Source: an uncultured Bacilli bacterium
GTDB lineage: Bacteria; Bacillota_I; Bacilli_A; RF39; UBA660
Assembly: GCA_947628525.1 (NCBI GenBank)
Contig: CANRAE010000007.1
Span: forward strand, 1 to 32,190
Length of the DNA stretch: 32,190 nt
Reading direction: 5' to 3'
This document shows positions 7,538 through 14,830 of the stretch, piece by piece. How positions within the stretch are numbered: position 1 is the first letter of the stretch; the number at the start of each line of letters is the position of its first letter. Under the pieces are notes generated by a model. It saw nothing but the letters and a program-made list of their open reading frames with translations, made no database searches and was not told the origin of the DNA. A program made the translations under genes and the position numbers.

Positions 7538-7917
7538 AAACATTCCTCAACAAAGGGATAAGGACATAACTCCTCCACGGTTTTGATTAATTGATCACCA
7601 TTTCTATTCATCATTATGATCTTTTGATCTTTTCTAAAAAATTCCTGTATAACTTGACGGCACATAAAACAGCAAGTATCTATATTGTCACTATCACACA
7701 TAATATACAAGGTATCAAAGTCGCCCTTTTTATAACCAGATGCAATAGCACTAGTAATTGCTACACGTTCCGCACAAATAGTAGCACCATAGCTAGCATT
7801 TTCACAATTAACACCATTAAATTCTTCTCCGTCCTTCATAACCGCAATGGCTGCTACACGGAAATGAGAATAAGGGCTATAACTATTATTAAGTAATAAA
7901 CACAATTTTTCTTTCAT
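7534..7917 (-). CDS. cdd: Cytidine deaminase
   Basis: This 127-aa enzyme deaminates cytidine and deoxycytidine to uridine and deoxyuridine in pyrimidine salvage, as a small homotetrameric type. Zinc and catalytic residues are present: Cys48-Ala-Glu50 in NCENASYGATICAERVA (37-53), and Cys83 and Cys86 in TCCFMCRQ (81-88). The usual form of the second motif is PCGxCRQ; here Pro and Gly are replaced by Cys and Phe. Zn ligands and Arg-Gln remain, so activity is likely. A TAGGAGG lies nine bases before the ATG, and the TGA stop overlaps the era start by four bases. It sits between dgkA and era as in Bacillus. Confidence 0.93.
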   Translation of the reverse strand: MKEKLCLLLNNSYSPYSHFRVAAIAVMKDGEEFNGVNCENASYGATICAERVAITSAIASGYKKGDFDTLYIMCDSDNIDTCCFMCRQVIQEFFRKDQKIIMMNRNGDQLIKTVEELCPYPFVEECL

Positions 7918-7930
7918 AAATTAAATCCTC

Positions 7931-8338
7931 CTAAAAAAGTTCAAAAAACTTTGGTAAAAAAATAATTAAACCAATTAAAGCTGATATAATACTCATAACC
8001 AAAACCGCTCCTGCTGATACATCTTTAGCTGTTTTGGCATAGAAATTATTATCGGTTGTAATCATATTAGTCACAGCTTCAATAGCGGTATTTACTAGTT
8101 CTAAGGCAATAACCATACCAATTAAAATTAGGCATATTAACCATTCAATATAACTAATTTGAAATAAAGCTCCTGCAATAATAACACATACTGCCACATA
8201 ACCATGAATAATCATATGATATTCTGTTGTAAAGGATGCTTTAATCCCATCGAGGGCATGTCCAAAACTAGCAAAAATACTTTTCTTTTTGTCAACCAAA
8301 TACTTTTCATTTTTATTTTTTTTATCTTGTAATGCCAT
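7931..8338 (-). CDS. dgkA: Undecaprenol/diacylglycerol kinase family protein
   Basis: This 135-aa integral membrane kinase, in Gram-positive bacteria mainly an undecaprenol kinase, returns undecaprenol to the lipid-phosphate carrier pool for wall polymer synthesis. It has the signature ALELVNTAIEAVTN (78-91), KTAKDVSAGAVL (102-113) and three hydrophobic helices (about 45-60, 64-82, 110-128). The ATG at 8338 lies 12 bases after AGGAGG, somewhat long, and overlaps the last 17 bases of ybeY. An upstream in-frame TTG would lengthen the protein into ybeY and lacks a better ribosome site. The ybeY-dgkA-cdd-era order is the Bacillus one. Confidence 0.9.
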   Translation of the reverse strand: MALQDKKNKNEKYLVDKKKSIFASFGHALDGIKASFTTEYHMIIHGYVAVCVIIAGALFQISYIEWLICLILIGMVIALELVNTAIEAVTNMITTDNNFYAKTAKDVSAGAVLVMSIISALIGLIIFLPKFFELF

Positions 8339-8768
8339 AGCGCAATAATACCTCCTCTTGCTTAGCAAACATTATTTTTTCATCTTCTTCATTCATGTGA
8401 TCATATCCTAAAAGATGTAATAAGCCATGAACAGCTAAAAACGATAATTCTCTTTTAAACGAATGACCATATAATATAGCTTGACTTTTCACTTTTTCAA
8501 TACAAATATAAATATCCCCTAACATACGATAATTTTCTATTTGAAAACTTTTGTCATCTTCCAAAGCAAAACTAATAACATCAGTTACTCGATCTACCCC
8601 ACGATAAGTTTTATTTAATTCGTGAATTTTCTTTTCATTAACTATAATAACATTAAATTCACCATCCCCTAATTTTTCATCTTGACAAATATTTTTTAAT
8701 AAATTTTCTAATTCATCTAATTCTTTATCTAATTGTTGGCTAGTTTCATTAAAAACATTTACTTGCAT
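8322..8768 (-). CDS. ybeY: Endoribonuclease YbeY, 16S rRNA maturation
   Basis: This is a 148-aa metal-dependent RNase-like protein needed for 16S rRNA 3'-end processing and ribosome quality control. The three-histidine zinc motif is complete: HGLLHLLGYDH (114-124). The preceding RGVDRVTDVISFAL (57-70) is the other family hallmark. The start is the ATG at 8768, five bases after TGGAGG, and shares its A with the stop of the VanZ gene (TAATG). An in-frame GTG four codons upstream overlaps the Shine-Dalgarno and is rejected. YbeY and Era both act on the 3' end of 16S rRNA, and both lie in this operon. Confidence 0.95.
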   Translation of the reverse strand: MQVNVFNETSQQLDKELDELENLLKNICQDEKLGDGEFNVIIVNEKKIHELNKTYRGVDRVTDVISFALEDDKSFQIENYRMLGDIYICIEKVKSQAILYGHSFKRELSFLAVHGLLHLLGYDHMNEEDEKIMFAKQEEVLLRYGITR

Positions 8769-9394
8769 TACAACCTCCACATTACATAAAATATAGCTAT
8801 TAAAAATATTCCTACTGATACTATATCTAAAAAGAATCTATTTTTAAATAATTTAGGTACTTTATCACTTAGCTTGTCCAAGGCACGATATAAAAAGAAC
8901 CCAAGCATTCCTCCTAAAACATTTAATATAATATCATCAACATCAAAAATTCTACCAATCATTAATTGCGTACATTCAATTGATAAAGATGCTAGAAAAA
9001 CTAGAAGAAAAGCACTCCTACCTTTTTTTATATCAGCATATAAAGTTGCAAAAAAACCATAAGGTATAAATAAAAGAACATTACCAATAATATTTTTAAC
9101 AAATAGTCTTCCCCCAAAATCATAACGCAATATTTCTTTAAAAGGAATATAATTATTACCACTTACCGTATTAATATCTTGAAAAGTAACAATTTGGAAC
9201 AAACATAAAATATAAAGCATAAAAGTTAATAATAATATCTCGCGATGTAAAACAAATTCTTCCTTTTTTTTAAATAAATAAGCCAATCTTACTGTTGCTA
9301 CTAAAACCATAGAAATAAATAGCATTGGCCATGTCATTTGTAAAACATCGCCAAGAGTATTATCTAATGATGTTAAAATATCGCAATATAACAT
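8768..9394 (-). CDS. VanZ-family membrane protein
   Basis: This 208-aa membrane protein has about five hydrophobic segments. The VanZ-like fold is recognised from NNYIPFKEI (about 80-88), GGRLFVKNIIGNVLLFIPYG (about 93-112) and the later SIECTQLMIGRIFDVDDIILN with NVLGGMLGF, where acidic residues and Asn lie near the helix ends. VanZ of Enterococcus gives low-level teicoplanin resistance, but most VanZ-like proteins are uncharacterised and no van cluster is present here. Its position is notable: in B. subtilis phoH and pgpH (yqfF) lie between yqfD and ybeY, and here only this gene does. It begins four bases after the yqfD stop with a GAGGAGT, and its stop overlaps the ybeY start. Confidence 0.8.
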   Translation of the reverse strand: MLYCDILTSLDNTLGDVLQMTWPMLFISMVLVATVRLAYLFKKKEEFVLHREILLLTFMLYILCLFQIVTFQDINTVSGNNYIPFKEILRYDFGGRLFVKNIIGNVLLFIPYGFFATLYADIKKGRSAFLLVFLASLSIECTQLMIGRIFDVDDIILNVLGGMLGFFLYRALDKLSDKVPKLFKNRFFLDIVSVGIFLIAIFYVMWRL

Positions 9395-9398
9395 ATTC

Positions 9399-10559
9399 TC
9401 ACTCCTCTATACTATTATCCTCTTCTATGCTTTGATATGATGTTATATTCTCATATACTTTAAAAAATACAGTCAATTCTATTGTACTATTATTTTGTAT
9501 AGTTTTCAATTTTTTTTCAAATAATATTTCCTCATTTTTGTCTAATTTAACTTTGATCTTTTCTCTTGCTAAATCAAGAGCTTTATCGATCGCTTCTTCA
9601 TAAGTATATACTTCATCAATAACATGCATTTCTTCTTCTAAATTAAAACTTAATTTAATAGGTAATAAATTATTTTGCATAATAATATGTTCCTGAATCC
9701 TTTTGTTTGGATAAGGAAAAAAATCAAATAAAGAAAAATTATGATTAAGAAATGTTAAGGTTAATGTCTTTTTAGTTCTACCTGTAAGATATTCTTCTTT
9801 ATATACTAAGGGCATTGTAGCTTTAACTTCATACCAAACCTCAGCATATACATTACCAGAAGCTGTAACAACATTCTTAATTTCATCACCTTTACTAATA
9901 TTACCACTAATAATAATATCACCTTTTTTAACATAATCATTAATAGCTTTAACAATTTCACCACTCGATGCATCAATATGTTTAATAATACCATCTTTCC
10001 CAGCTACAACATGTCTAGGCCCTGATTCTTGTTTTGGTTCATTAATAATACGTTCCTCTACTTTGACAATATATTTAGTTCCTTTTCTTTCAATTTCCAA
10101 CCATTCTAAACGATCTTTATTATTATCTAAAATATTTTTAACTATTTCTTCCTTTTTAGCAAAAGGTACTACTAAATTATATTTCTCTAAATGATATCTT
10201 TTTAATTCTTTATTAATAAGACTTCTAATTTCTTCTTTGCGATGAACTACTTCAACATCTAAAATAATATTAGATAATAAAAATAAAGTTAAAAACCCTA
10301 TTAATAAACAACATAAAAAAGGTAAATAATTTTTTATTAGGTACTTGTATTTAGCTAAACCATATAATCTTGTTAATTTAAGTTCATACATTGTTTTTAA
10401 TTCTAATAGTTTTTTATAATTATTTTGATCTAACTTCACTAAAATACTATCAAGATCATAATTAATACTTAATAATTCTATTTTACGATGATGTAACATC
10501 TTTATAAATCTTTTGATATCTTTGCCTTCTATTTTTACTTCATAATAACTATTAAACAC
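9399..10559 (-). CDS. yqfD: Sporulation protein YqfD
   Basis: This is a 386-aa protein with one transmembrane segment (about 77-100) between a cytoplasmic N-terminal domain and a large outer C-terminal domain. Family features include the early GKDIKRFIKMLHHRKIELLSI (12-32), which resembles POTRA-like repeats, and GKDGIIKHIDASSGEIVKAINDYVKKGDIIISG in the middle. Length matches YqfD of Bacillus (about 398 aa). In B. subtilis the gene is transcribed by the mother-cell factor sigma-E together with yqfC and is needed for efficient sporulation; its molecular role is unclear. The start is a GTG at 10559 after GGAGTGG. A 24-bp element shared with the yqfC upstream region lies just before it. Confidence 0.88.
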   Translation of the reverse strand: MFNSYYEVKIEGKDIKRFIKMLHHRKIELLSINYDLDSILVKLDQNNYKKLLELKTMYELKLTRLYGLAKYKYLIKNYLPFLCCLLIGFLTLFLLSNIILDVEVVHRKEEIRSLINKELKRYHLEKYNLVVPFAKKEEIVKNILDNNKDRLEWLEIERKGTKYIVKVEERIINEPKQESGPRHVVAGKDGIIKHIDASSGEIVKAINDYVKKGDIIISGNISKGDEIKNVVTASGNVYAEVWYEVKATMPLVYKEEYLTGRTKKTLTLTFLNHNFSLFDFFPYPNKRIQEHIIMQNNLLPIKLSFNLEEEMHVIDEVYTYEEAIDKALDLAREKIKVKLDKNEEILFEKKLKTIQNNSTIELTVFFKVYENITSYQSIEEDNSIEE

Positions 10560-10578
10560 AAGACCACTCCATTTTTTT

Positions 10579-10602
10579 ACCTATATAAACATATGAAAAA
10601 AT
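10579..10602 (-). promoter_or_regulatory. 24-bp element upstream of yqfD, copy 1; candidate sigma-E promoter region
   Basis: This sequence is identical at 23 of 24 positions to 10855-10878 upstream of yqfC. On the minus strand it contains CATATGTT. Fourteen bases further upstream is AAATATT, which resembles the sigma-E -35 (ATATT core); CATATGTT resembles its -10 (CATA...T). The arrangement is suggestive, but base composition makes chance matches common. Assignment to sigma-E is inference. Confidence 0.35.
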
Positions 10603-10614
10603 GTAATATAATAT

Positions 10615-10848
10615 TTATGCAAATTCGATACTTTGAACCTCTCCTACAATCAATAATTCTTTATCTAACATTTTACTAATAGATAAGTTATTTCCTTTAA
10701 TAATAATGGAACCGTTACTATATTTAATAGAAATACGATTATCATCAAGCGATAAAACATCAATATAATTAACAATATCTATTTTATTTTCCATAATATT
10801 TATTCGCCAAGCATCATCATTTATAAAATTACGTAAATTATTTAACAT
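10615..10848 (-). CDS. yqfC: Sporulation protein YqfC (YabP/YqfC family)
   Basis: This is a 77-aa small protein of the YabP/YqfC family. The conserved part runs from DIVNYIDVLSLDDNRISIKYSNG to GSIIIKGNNLSISKMLDKELLIVGEVQSIEF, a compact beta-rich domain whose G-x-(I/V)-x-G-x-x-L and EL-IVGEVQSIEF elements match YqfC of Bacillus. The start is the ATG at 10848 after AGGTGATAAA; the 11-codon extension upstream runs through the promoter-like repeat. In B. subtilis yqfC and yqfD are consecutive and sigma-E dependent. The yqeY terminator just upstream separates yqfC from yqeY, so yqfC-yqfD probably has its own promoter here. Confidence 0.85.
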   Translation of the reverse strand: MLNNLRNFINDDAWRINIMENKIDIVNYIDVLSLDDNRISIKYSNGSIIIKGNNLSISKMLDKELLIVGEVQSIEFA

Positions 10849-10854
10849 TTTATC

Positions 10855-10878
10855 ACCTATATAAATATATGAAAAAAT
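10855..10878 (-). promoter_or_regulatory. 24-bp element upstream of yqfC, copy 2
   Basis: This matches 10579-10602 with one difference. On the minus strand it contains CATATATT, compatible with a sigma-E -10, and it ends in the AGGT of the yqfC Shine-Dalgarno. No good -35 is visible at 14 to 15 bases, because that place holds the yqeY terminator stem. The T-run of that terminator also forms one end of the repeat, so part of the similarity may be incidental. Confidence 0.35.
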
Positions 10879-10901
10879 CATTCGTTTTAGGCGAATGATT
10901 T
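10872..10901 (-). terminator. Rho-independent terminator of yqeY
   Basis: A 10-bp perfect stem (10875-10884 with 10892-10901) has a 7-nt loop and is followed on the minus strand by six T (10877-10872). It lies 18 bases beyond the yqeY stop and separates it from yqfC. Confidence 0.85.
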
Positions 10902-10919
10902 AAAAGTCATTGGTAAAAA

Positions 10920-11360
10920 TTAACTATTTAATTTATTTTTGATTTTATCACTTAGTATTTTCATATCAACTCTACCTTTAACTTTGGGAGTTATTTCTTT
11001 CATAACTAATCCCATATCTTTGGCACTACTAGGTTTAACTAAGGCAAAAACTTCATCGATAATTTGATCTAATTCTTCTTCTTTTAATTGTTGTGGTAAA
11101 TATTCTTGTAAAATATTAATTTCTTCTTCATTTTTATTTACTAAATCCATACGATTAGCTTTACTAAATTCTACAATTGAATCATTGCGCATCTTTATTT
11201 GTTTAGACACACAGTCAATCAATAAATCATCATTAAATTCTTTTTTATTATTTATTTTTTCTAGTTGCATAGCTCCTTTAACCATTCTTAAAACAGTTAA
11301 TCGCAATTGATCTTTTTCTTTCATAGCGGTAATCATATCTTGATTAAATTTTTCTAACAT
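10920..11360 (-). CDS. yqeY: YqeY/GatB-C-terminal-domain protein
   Basis: This 146-aa cytoplasmic, largely helical protein is equivalent to the tRNA-binding C-terminal domain of GatB. It opens with MLEKFNQDMITAMKEKDQLRLTVLRMVKGA, followed by EEEINILQEYLPQQLKEEEL and KDMGLVMKEITPKVKGRVDMKILSD, all typical of YqeY. The cellular role is not settled; tRNA or RNA binding has been suggested for the family. The start is the ATG at 11360: AGGAGATGA lies at proper distance, while the ATG three codons earlier abuts it. It begins one base after the stop of the upstream 177-aa gene, so the two are coupled. rpsU-yqeY is a conserved Bacilli pair, here with one gene inserted. Confidence 0.93.
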   Translation of the reverse strand: MLEKFNQDMITAMKEKDQLRLTVLRMVKGAMQLEKINNKKEFNDDLLIDCVSKQIKMRNDSIVEFSKANRMDLVNKNEEEINILQEYLPQQLKEEELDQIIDEVFALVKPSSAKDMGLVMKEITPKVKGRVDMKILSDKIKNKLNS

Positions 11361-11361
11361 T

Positions 11362-11895
11362 CTATTCATCTCCTAAATAATATTTTTGATAGGTATCAAT
11401 CAATTCCTCGTGTTCCTTTAAAAGTTTATCATAATTATGACTATTATGAAAATTATTAACTTTTCCTCTTATAGCAAGTGGGAACATTTTATTAATACTT
11501 GATCGATATAAATTACCATCATCGGGAACTTTATAATTAATTATTTTAAATTGATCATTGGCTACATCAATGGTAATGACATATGGATTGCTAAAACTTT
11601 GATATTGTTCGAAAAGATTATTATTAGCAATATATTCATCATACATTACCCAAAGATATACTTCTATTTTATCGTTATTATAACGATCACCAAAATAATA
11701 AGTTGATAAAAAGGTCATATTTTCACTTAAATTACTTTGATTAAGATTGGAAATATATTGTTCAATTATTTTTTTATGATCGTTATTTAGCTTTTTATCA
11801 AATCTAAAAAAATGTTCACGTAATATAAATGTTAAAATAATAGTTAATATAACTATAATTATTCCCGTGATAATTTTCTTTATTATTTTTTTCAT
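11362..11895 (-). CDS. Uncharacterised membrane-anchored protein inserted between rpsU and yqeY
   Basis: This 177-aa protein has an N-terminal basic and hydrophobic anchor (MKKIIKKIITGIIIVILTII, 1-20, continuing to about 26) followed by a soluble domain, presumably outside the cell. The domain has a segment with KIEVYLWVMYDEYI (about 78-91) and a later NYKVPDDGNLYRSSINKMFP (about 119-138). That combination recalls small uncharacterised membrane or lipoprotein families of Firmicutes, but I cannot name one with confidence. It has no cysteine, so it is not a lipoprotein. AAGGAGT precedes the ATG. It lies just after the rpsU terminator and is coupled to yqeY, so both genes may depend on read-through or an unseen promoter. 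Confidence 0.7.
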   Translation of the reverse strand: MKKIIKKIITGIIIVILTIILTFILREHFFRFDKKLNNDHKKIIEQYISNLNQSNLSENMTFLSTYYFGDRYNNDKIEVYLWVMYDEYIANNNLFEQYQSFSNPYVITIDVANDQFKIINYKVPDDGNLYRSSINKMFPLAIRGKVNNFHNSHNYDKLLKEHEELIDTYQKYYLGDE

Positions 11896-11911
11896 TACTA
11901 CTCCTTAAACC

Positions 11912-11941
11912 AAAAAAGAGACTACTAAGTCCCTAGTCTCT
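11912..11941 (-). terminator. Terminator overlapping the rpsU stop codon
   Basis: An 8-bp perfect stem (11917-11924 with 11934-11941) has a 9-nt loop and a T6 run on the minus strand (11917-11912). The rpsU TAG (11935-11933) lies in the second arm. Downstream genes of the same strand begin 17 bases later, so the site may set the rpsU to yqeY ratio by partial read-through. Confidence 0.8.
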
Positions 11942-12127
11942 ATTAGCCCTACTATTTCGTTTACGTGCATTTTTGATACCAGCTTTTTTAGCTTCTCTTC
12001 TTCTTACTCCTGGTTTATCGTAACATTCTCTTTTCTTACATTCAGAAGGGACTCCATTTCTAGCTAATTGTCTATTAAATTTTTTAATAGCTAAATCCAA
12101 ATTACCTTTAACAGCCACTTGTGTCAT
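11933..12127 (-). CDS. rpsU: 30S ribosomal protein bS21
   Basis: This 64-aa basic protein is part of the small subunit near the 16S rRNA anti-Shine-Dalgarno region. Sequence features are VKGNLDLAIKKFNRQLARNG (7-26), the bS21 core with paired helices, and a strongly basic C-terminus (RRREAKKAGIKNARKRNSR). Length is slightly above the 57 to 58 aa usual in Bacillus. A GGAGGGGAG precedes the ATG, and a near-consensus promoter with extended -10 lies at 12161-12189, consistent with high expression. It heads the conserved rpsU-yqeY-yqfC block. Confidence 0.97.
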   Translation of the reverse strand: MTQVAVKGNLDLAIKKFNRQLARNGVPSECKKRECYDKPGVRRREAKKAGIKNARKRNSRANRD

Positions 12128-12160
12128 TAATCTCCCCTCCTTCCGTCATTTCTATCAAAG

Positions 12161-12189
12161 ATTATAGCACAACCAAAAATAATATTCAA
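12161..12189 (-). promoter_or_regulatory. Strong promoter of rpsU
   Basis: On the minus strand: TTGAAT (12189-12184), a 17-bp spacer ending TGC, and TATAAT (12166-12161). The TG one base before the -10 makes it an extended -10 promoter. The ATG of rpsU is 33 bases beyond. Confidence 0.8.
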
Positions 12190-12261
12190 CAAAATTATAT
12201 ACAAAAAATACGAAAAATAGACTTTTTTTGCTGTTTTTTGGCTATTTTAAATCTTTTTTTT

Positions 12262-12289
12262 AAAAAAAGCTCAATCTTATAATTGAACT
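12262..12289 (-). terminator. Terminator of the parE-parC operon
   Basis: An 8-bp stem with one G-T pair (12268-12275 with 12282-12289) has a 6-nt loop and is followed on the minus strand by seven T (12268-12262). It lies 10 bases past the parC stop. Confidence 0.82.
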
Positions 12290-12299
12290 TTTCTCCTTT

Positions 12300-14822
12300 T
12301 TATTCATCAATATTAATAAAATCATCAATGGTCATTAAGCGTTCATCTATTTCTTTTAATGATACTTCTTTATGTGAATTATTATCATCTATTGTTACAA
12401 GTGAACTAATATTTTCTTTTTTAACTAAGAAATAATTACAAAAAACGTCATTGATTTGATCCTTAGTAATAATCGAACCCGTAGAATAACGATCCATGAT
12501 AGGAATTTCCGTTAATTTAATCATTTTAATCTCATTACCTTTTAAGCCGATATAATCATTAGTTGGTACCGTAAGGGCACTAACAACGCGATATGGATTG
12601 GTTTTAACTTCACGTAACAATAATAATCCACGTTTAGCTCGGGAAGTTTTCTCAAATTCATTTAATTTTACTCTTTTAGCAGTACCTTTATCAGTAATAA
12701 TCGTAATATATTCTATTTCTTGTTGATTAAAATTAAATACTGATACTACAAAGTCATCTTTCAAATTAATAGACTTAACACCGCTCGTTCTAATACCTAC
12801 TTCTGGAATATCTAAAAGATCAAACCATAAGCCATAAGCTTTATTAGTCGCAATGAAAATATCATTATATTTAGCCACAAAAGCATTGACCACTTCATCA
12901 TTATCTTTTAATTTAATCGCCGTCAAAGGTTTAGAATAACGAAGGGATTTAAACTCTTTTAAAGGAGTACGTTTGATCATACCATTTTTTGTAGCAACAA
13001 CAATATTAACTTCTTGATCAAAATTATTGACTGGTACAGCTGATACAATCCATTCATCACTATTTAATTTAATAATATTACTAATATGTTTACCTTTATC
13101 TTTCCATACACAAATTGGTAAAATATGAACAGGTACAAATAAATAATTACCTAAATTAGTAAACATTAAAATAGTATCTAAGGTATTTAATTCATATAAT
13201 CCTAAAATATAATCATTATCTTTAAGGGCTATATCTTCTTCTTTGGAAGATTGATAACTGCGTAGAGACGTCCTTTTTACATATCCATCCTTAGTTACAG
13301 CTACTACTACATCTTCCTTAGGAATCATTTCCGTAGTATCTATTTTTAATTCCGCTATTTCTTCTTCAATAGATGTTTTACGAGGAGTTGAATATTCTTT
13401 CTTTACTTTACGTAATTCATCTTTCATGACCATTTTCAATACTTCTTCATCATCTAATATTTTTTGTAAACCAGAAACCAAAATATTTAAATTTTTTAAT
13501 TCTTCTTCAAGGGTAACTACATCCGTATTAGTTAATCGATATAATTGTAAAGTTACAATGGCTTCAGCTTGTGGTTCCGTAAAAGCAAATTCTTTAACTA
13601 AATTATCTTTAGCATCACTTTTATTTTTACTAGCTCTAATCACTTTAATAACTTCATCTAATATAGAAATACATTTAATTAATCCTTGAACGATATGAAG
13701 TCTAGCTTTAGCATGATCTAAATCAAATCTTGTTCTTCTTAATATTACTTCTTTTTGGTGAACAATATAAGCATCTAACATTTCTAAGATTCCTAGTTGT
13801 TTAGGACGTCTATTAACAATGGCAATCATATTAAAGTTATAAGCAATCTGTAAATCGGTATTTTTTAATAAATAATTTAATACCATTTCTTTATTGCAAT
13901 CTTTTTTTAGATCAATACAAATTCTTAATCCATCACGATCAGATTCATCACGAACTTCTAACATTCCATCAATTTTTTTATCAAGACGTATTTCATCAAT
14001 ACGACGTACTAATTGGGCTTTATTTACTTCAAAAGGTATTTCGGTAACCACAAGAGCTAGTTTACCTTTACCTTCTTCAAAATTAGTACGAGCTTTAATC
14101 ATAACTCTACCACGTCCAGAAGTATAAGCACTTCTAATACCATCAATTCCACAAACAATACCACCCGTAGGGAAATCAGGACCTTTAACAATATCCATAA
14201 TAGTATCTAAGTGGCAATTAGGACTATCAATACGTTTTATCGTAGCATCAATTATTTCTCCTAAATTATGCGTTGGTATATTAGTTGCATACCCGGCGGA
14301 AATACCCGTACTACCGTTTACTAAAAGATTAGGAAATCTAGCTGGTAAAACAGTTGGCTCTAATTCAGTATCATCAAAATTAGGTGCCATTTCGACTGTA
14401 TCTCTATCTAAATCTTTTAATAATTCATTACTTATTTTAGCTAATCTAGCTTCGGTATAACGCATAGCGGCAGGACTATCACCATCCATGGATCCATTAT
14501 TTCCATGCATATCAATATAAGGGGTGTTTTGTTTCCACCACTGACTCATTCGAACCATTGCGTCATATATAGAAGAGTCCCCGTGTGGATGGTAATTACC
14601 CATAACATTACCAACGGTTTTAGCACTTTTACGATAAGGTTTATCAAAAGTGTTTTTATCTTTATACATACCAAAAAGGATTCTTCGTTGTACTGGTTTC
14701 AAACCATCGCGAACATCGGGAATAGCTCGATCTTGGATAATATATTTAGAATATCGTCCAAAACGTTCACCCATAATTTCTTCTAATGCATAATCGTATA
14801 TTTTATTTACGATCTTTTCCAT
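12300..14822 (-). CDS. parC: DNA topoisomerase IV subunit A (ParC)
   Basis: This 840-aa breakage-reunion subunit works with ParE to decatenate chromosomes. The active-site tyrosine is Tyr122 in PAAMRYTEARLAKI. The quinolone-contact helix reads HPHGDSSIYDAMV, with Ser83 and Asp87 (GyrA-style numbering) in the drug-sensitive state. The GyrA-type beta-pinwheel repeats follow (DGYVKRTSL, KNGMIKRTPL, DKGTAKRVKL). ParC rather than GyrA is chosen because the C-terminal domain lacks an obvious complete GyrA box and the partner gene two places upstream is ParE-like. AGGTGATAG precedes the ATG, eight bases after the stop of the 140-aa gene. A terminator follows. Confidence 0.92.
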   Translation of the reverse strand: MEKIVNKIYDYALEEIMGERFGRYSKYIIQDRAIPDVRDGLKPVQRRILFGMYKDKNTFDKPYRKSAKTVGNVMGNYHPHGDSSIYDAMVRMSQWWKQNTPYIDMHGNNGSMDGDSPAAMRYTEARLAKISNELLKDLDRDTVEMAPNFDDTELEPTVLPARFPNLLVNGSTGISAGYATNIPTHNLGEIIDATIKRIDSPNCHLDTIMDIVKGPDFPTGGIVCGIDGIRSAYTSGRGRVMIKARTNFEEGKGKLALVVTEIPFEVNKAQLVRRIDEIRLDKKIDGMLEVRDESDRDGLRICIDLKKDCNKEMVLNYLLKNTDLQIAYNFNMIAIVNRRPKQLGILEMLDAYIVHQKEVILRRTRFDLDHAKARLHIVQGLIKCISILDEVIKVIRASKNKSDAKDNLVKEFAFTEPQAEAIVTLQLYRLTNTDVVTLEEELKNLNILVSGLQKILDDEEVLKMVMKDELRKVKKEYSTPRKTSIEEEIAELKIDTTEMIPKEDVVVAVTKDGYVKRTSLRSYQSSKEEDIALKDNDYILGLYELNTLDTILMFTNLGNYLFVPVHILPICVWKDKGKHISNIIKLNSDEWIVSAVPVNNFDQEVNIVVATKNGMIKRTPLKEFKSLRYSKPLTAIKLKDNDEVVNAFVAKYNDIFIATNKAYGLWFDLLDIPEVGIRTSGVKSINLKDDFVVSVFNFNQQEIEYITIITDKGTAKRVKLNEFEKTSRAKRGLLLLREVKTNPYRVVSALTVPTNDYIGLKGNEIKMIKLTEIPIMDRYSTGSIITKDQINDVFCNYFLVKKENISSLVTIDDNNSHKEVSLKEIDERLMTIDDFINIDE

Positions 14823-14830
14823 TCTATCAC

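Noticed and set aside
8768-9394. VanZ-like protein as a glycopeptide resistance gene
   Set aside because: No vanA/B ligase, vanH, vanX or VanRS regulators are nearby, and most VanZ-like proteins are unrelated to resistance.
9806-9994. Minus-strand frame inside yqfD, 62 codons, rich in Leu/Val/Met
   Set aside because: An out-of-frame shadow of yqfD with no ribosome site.
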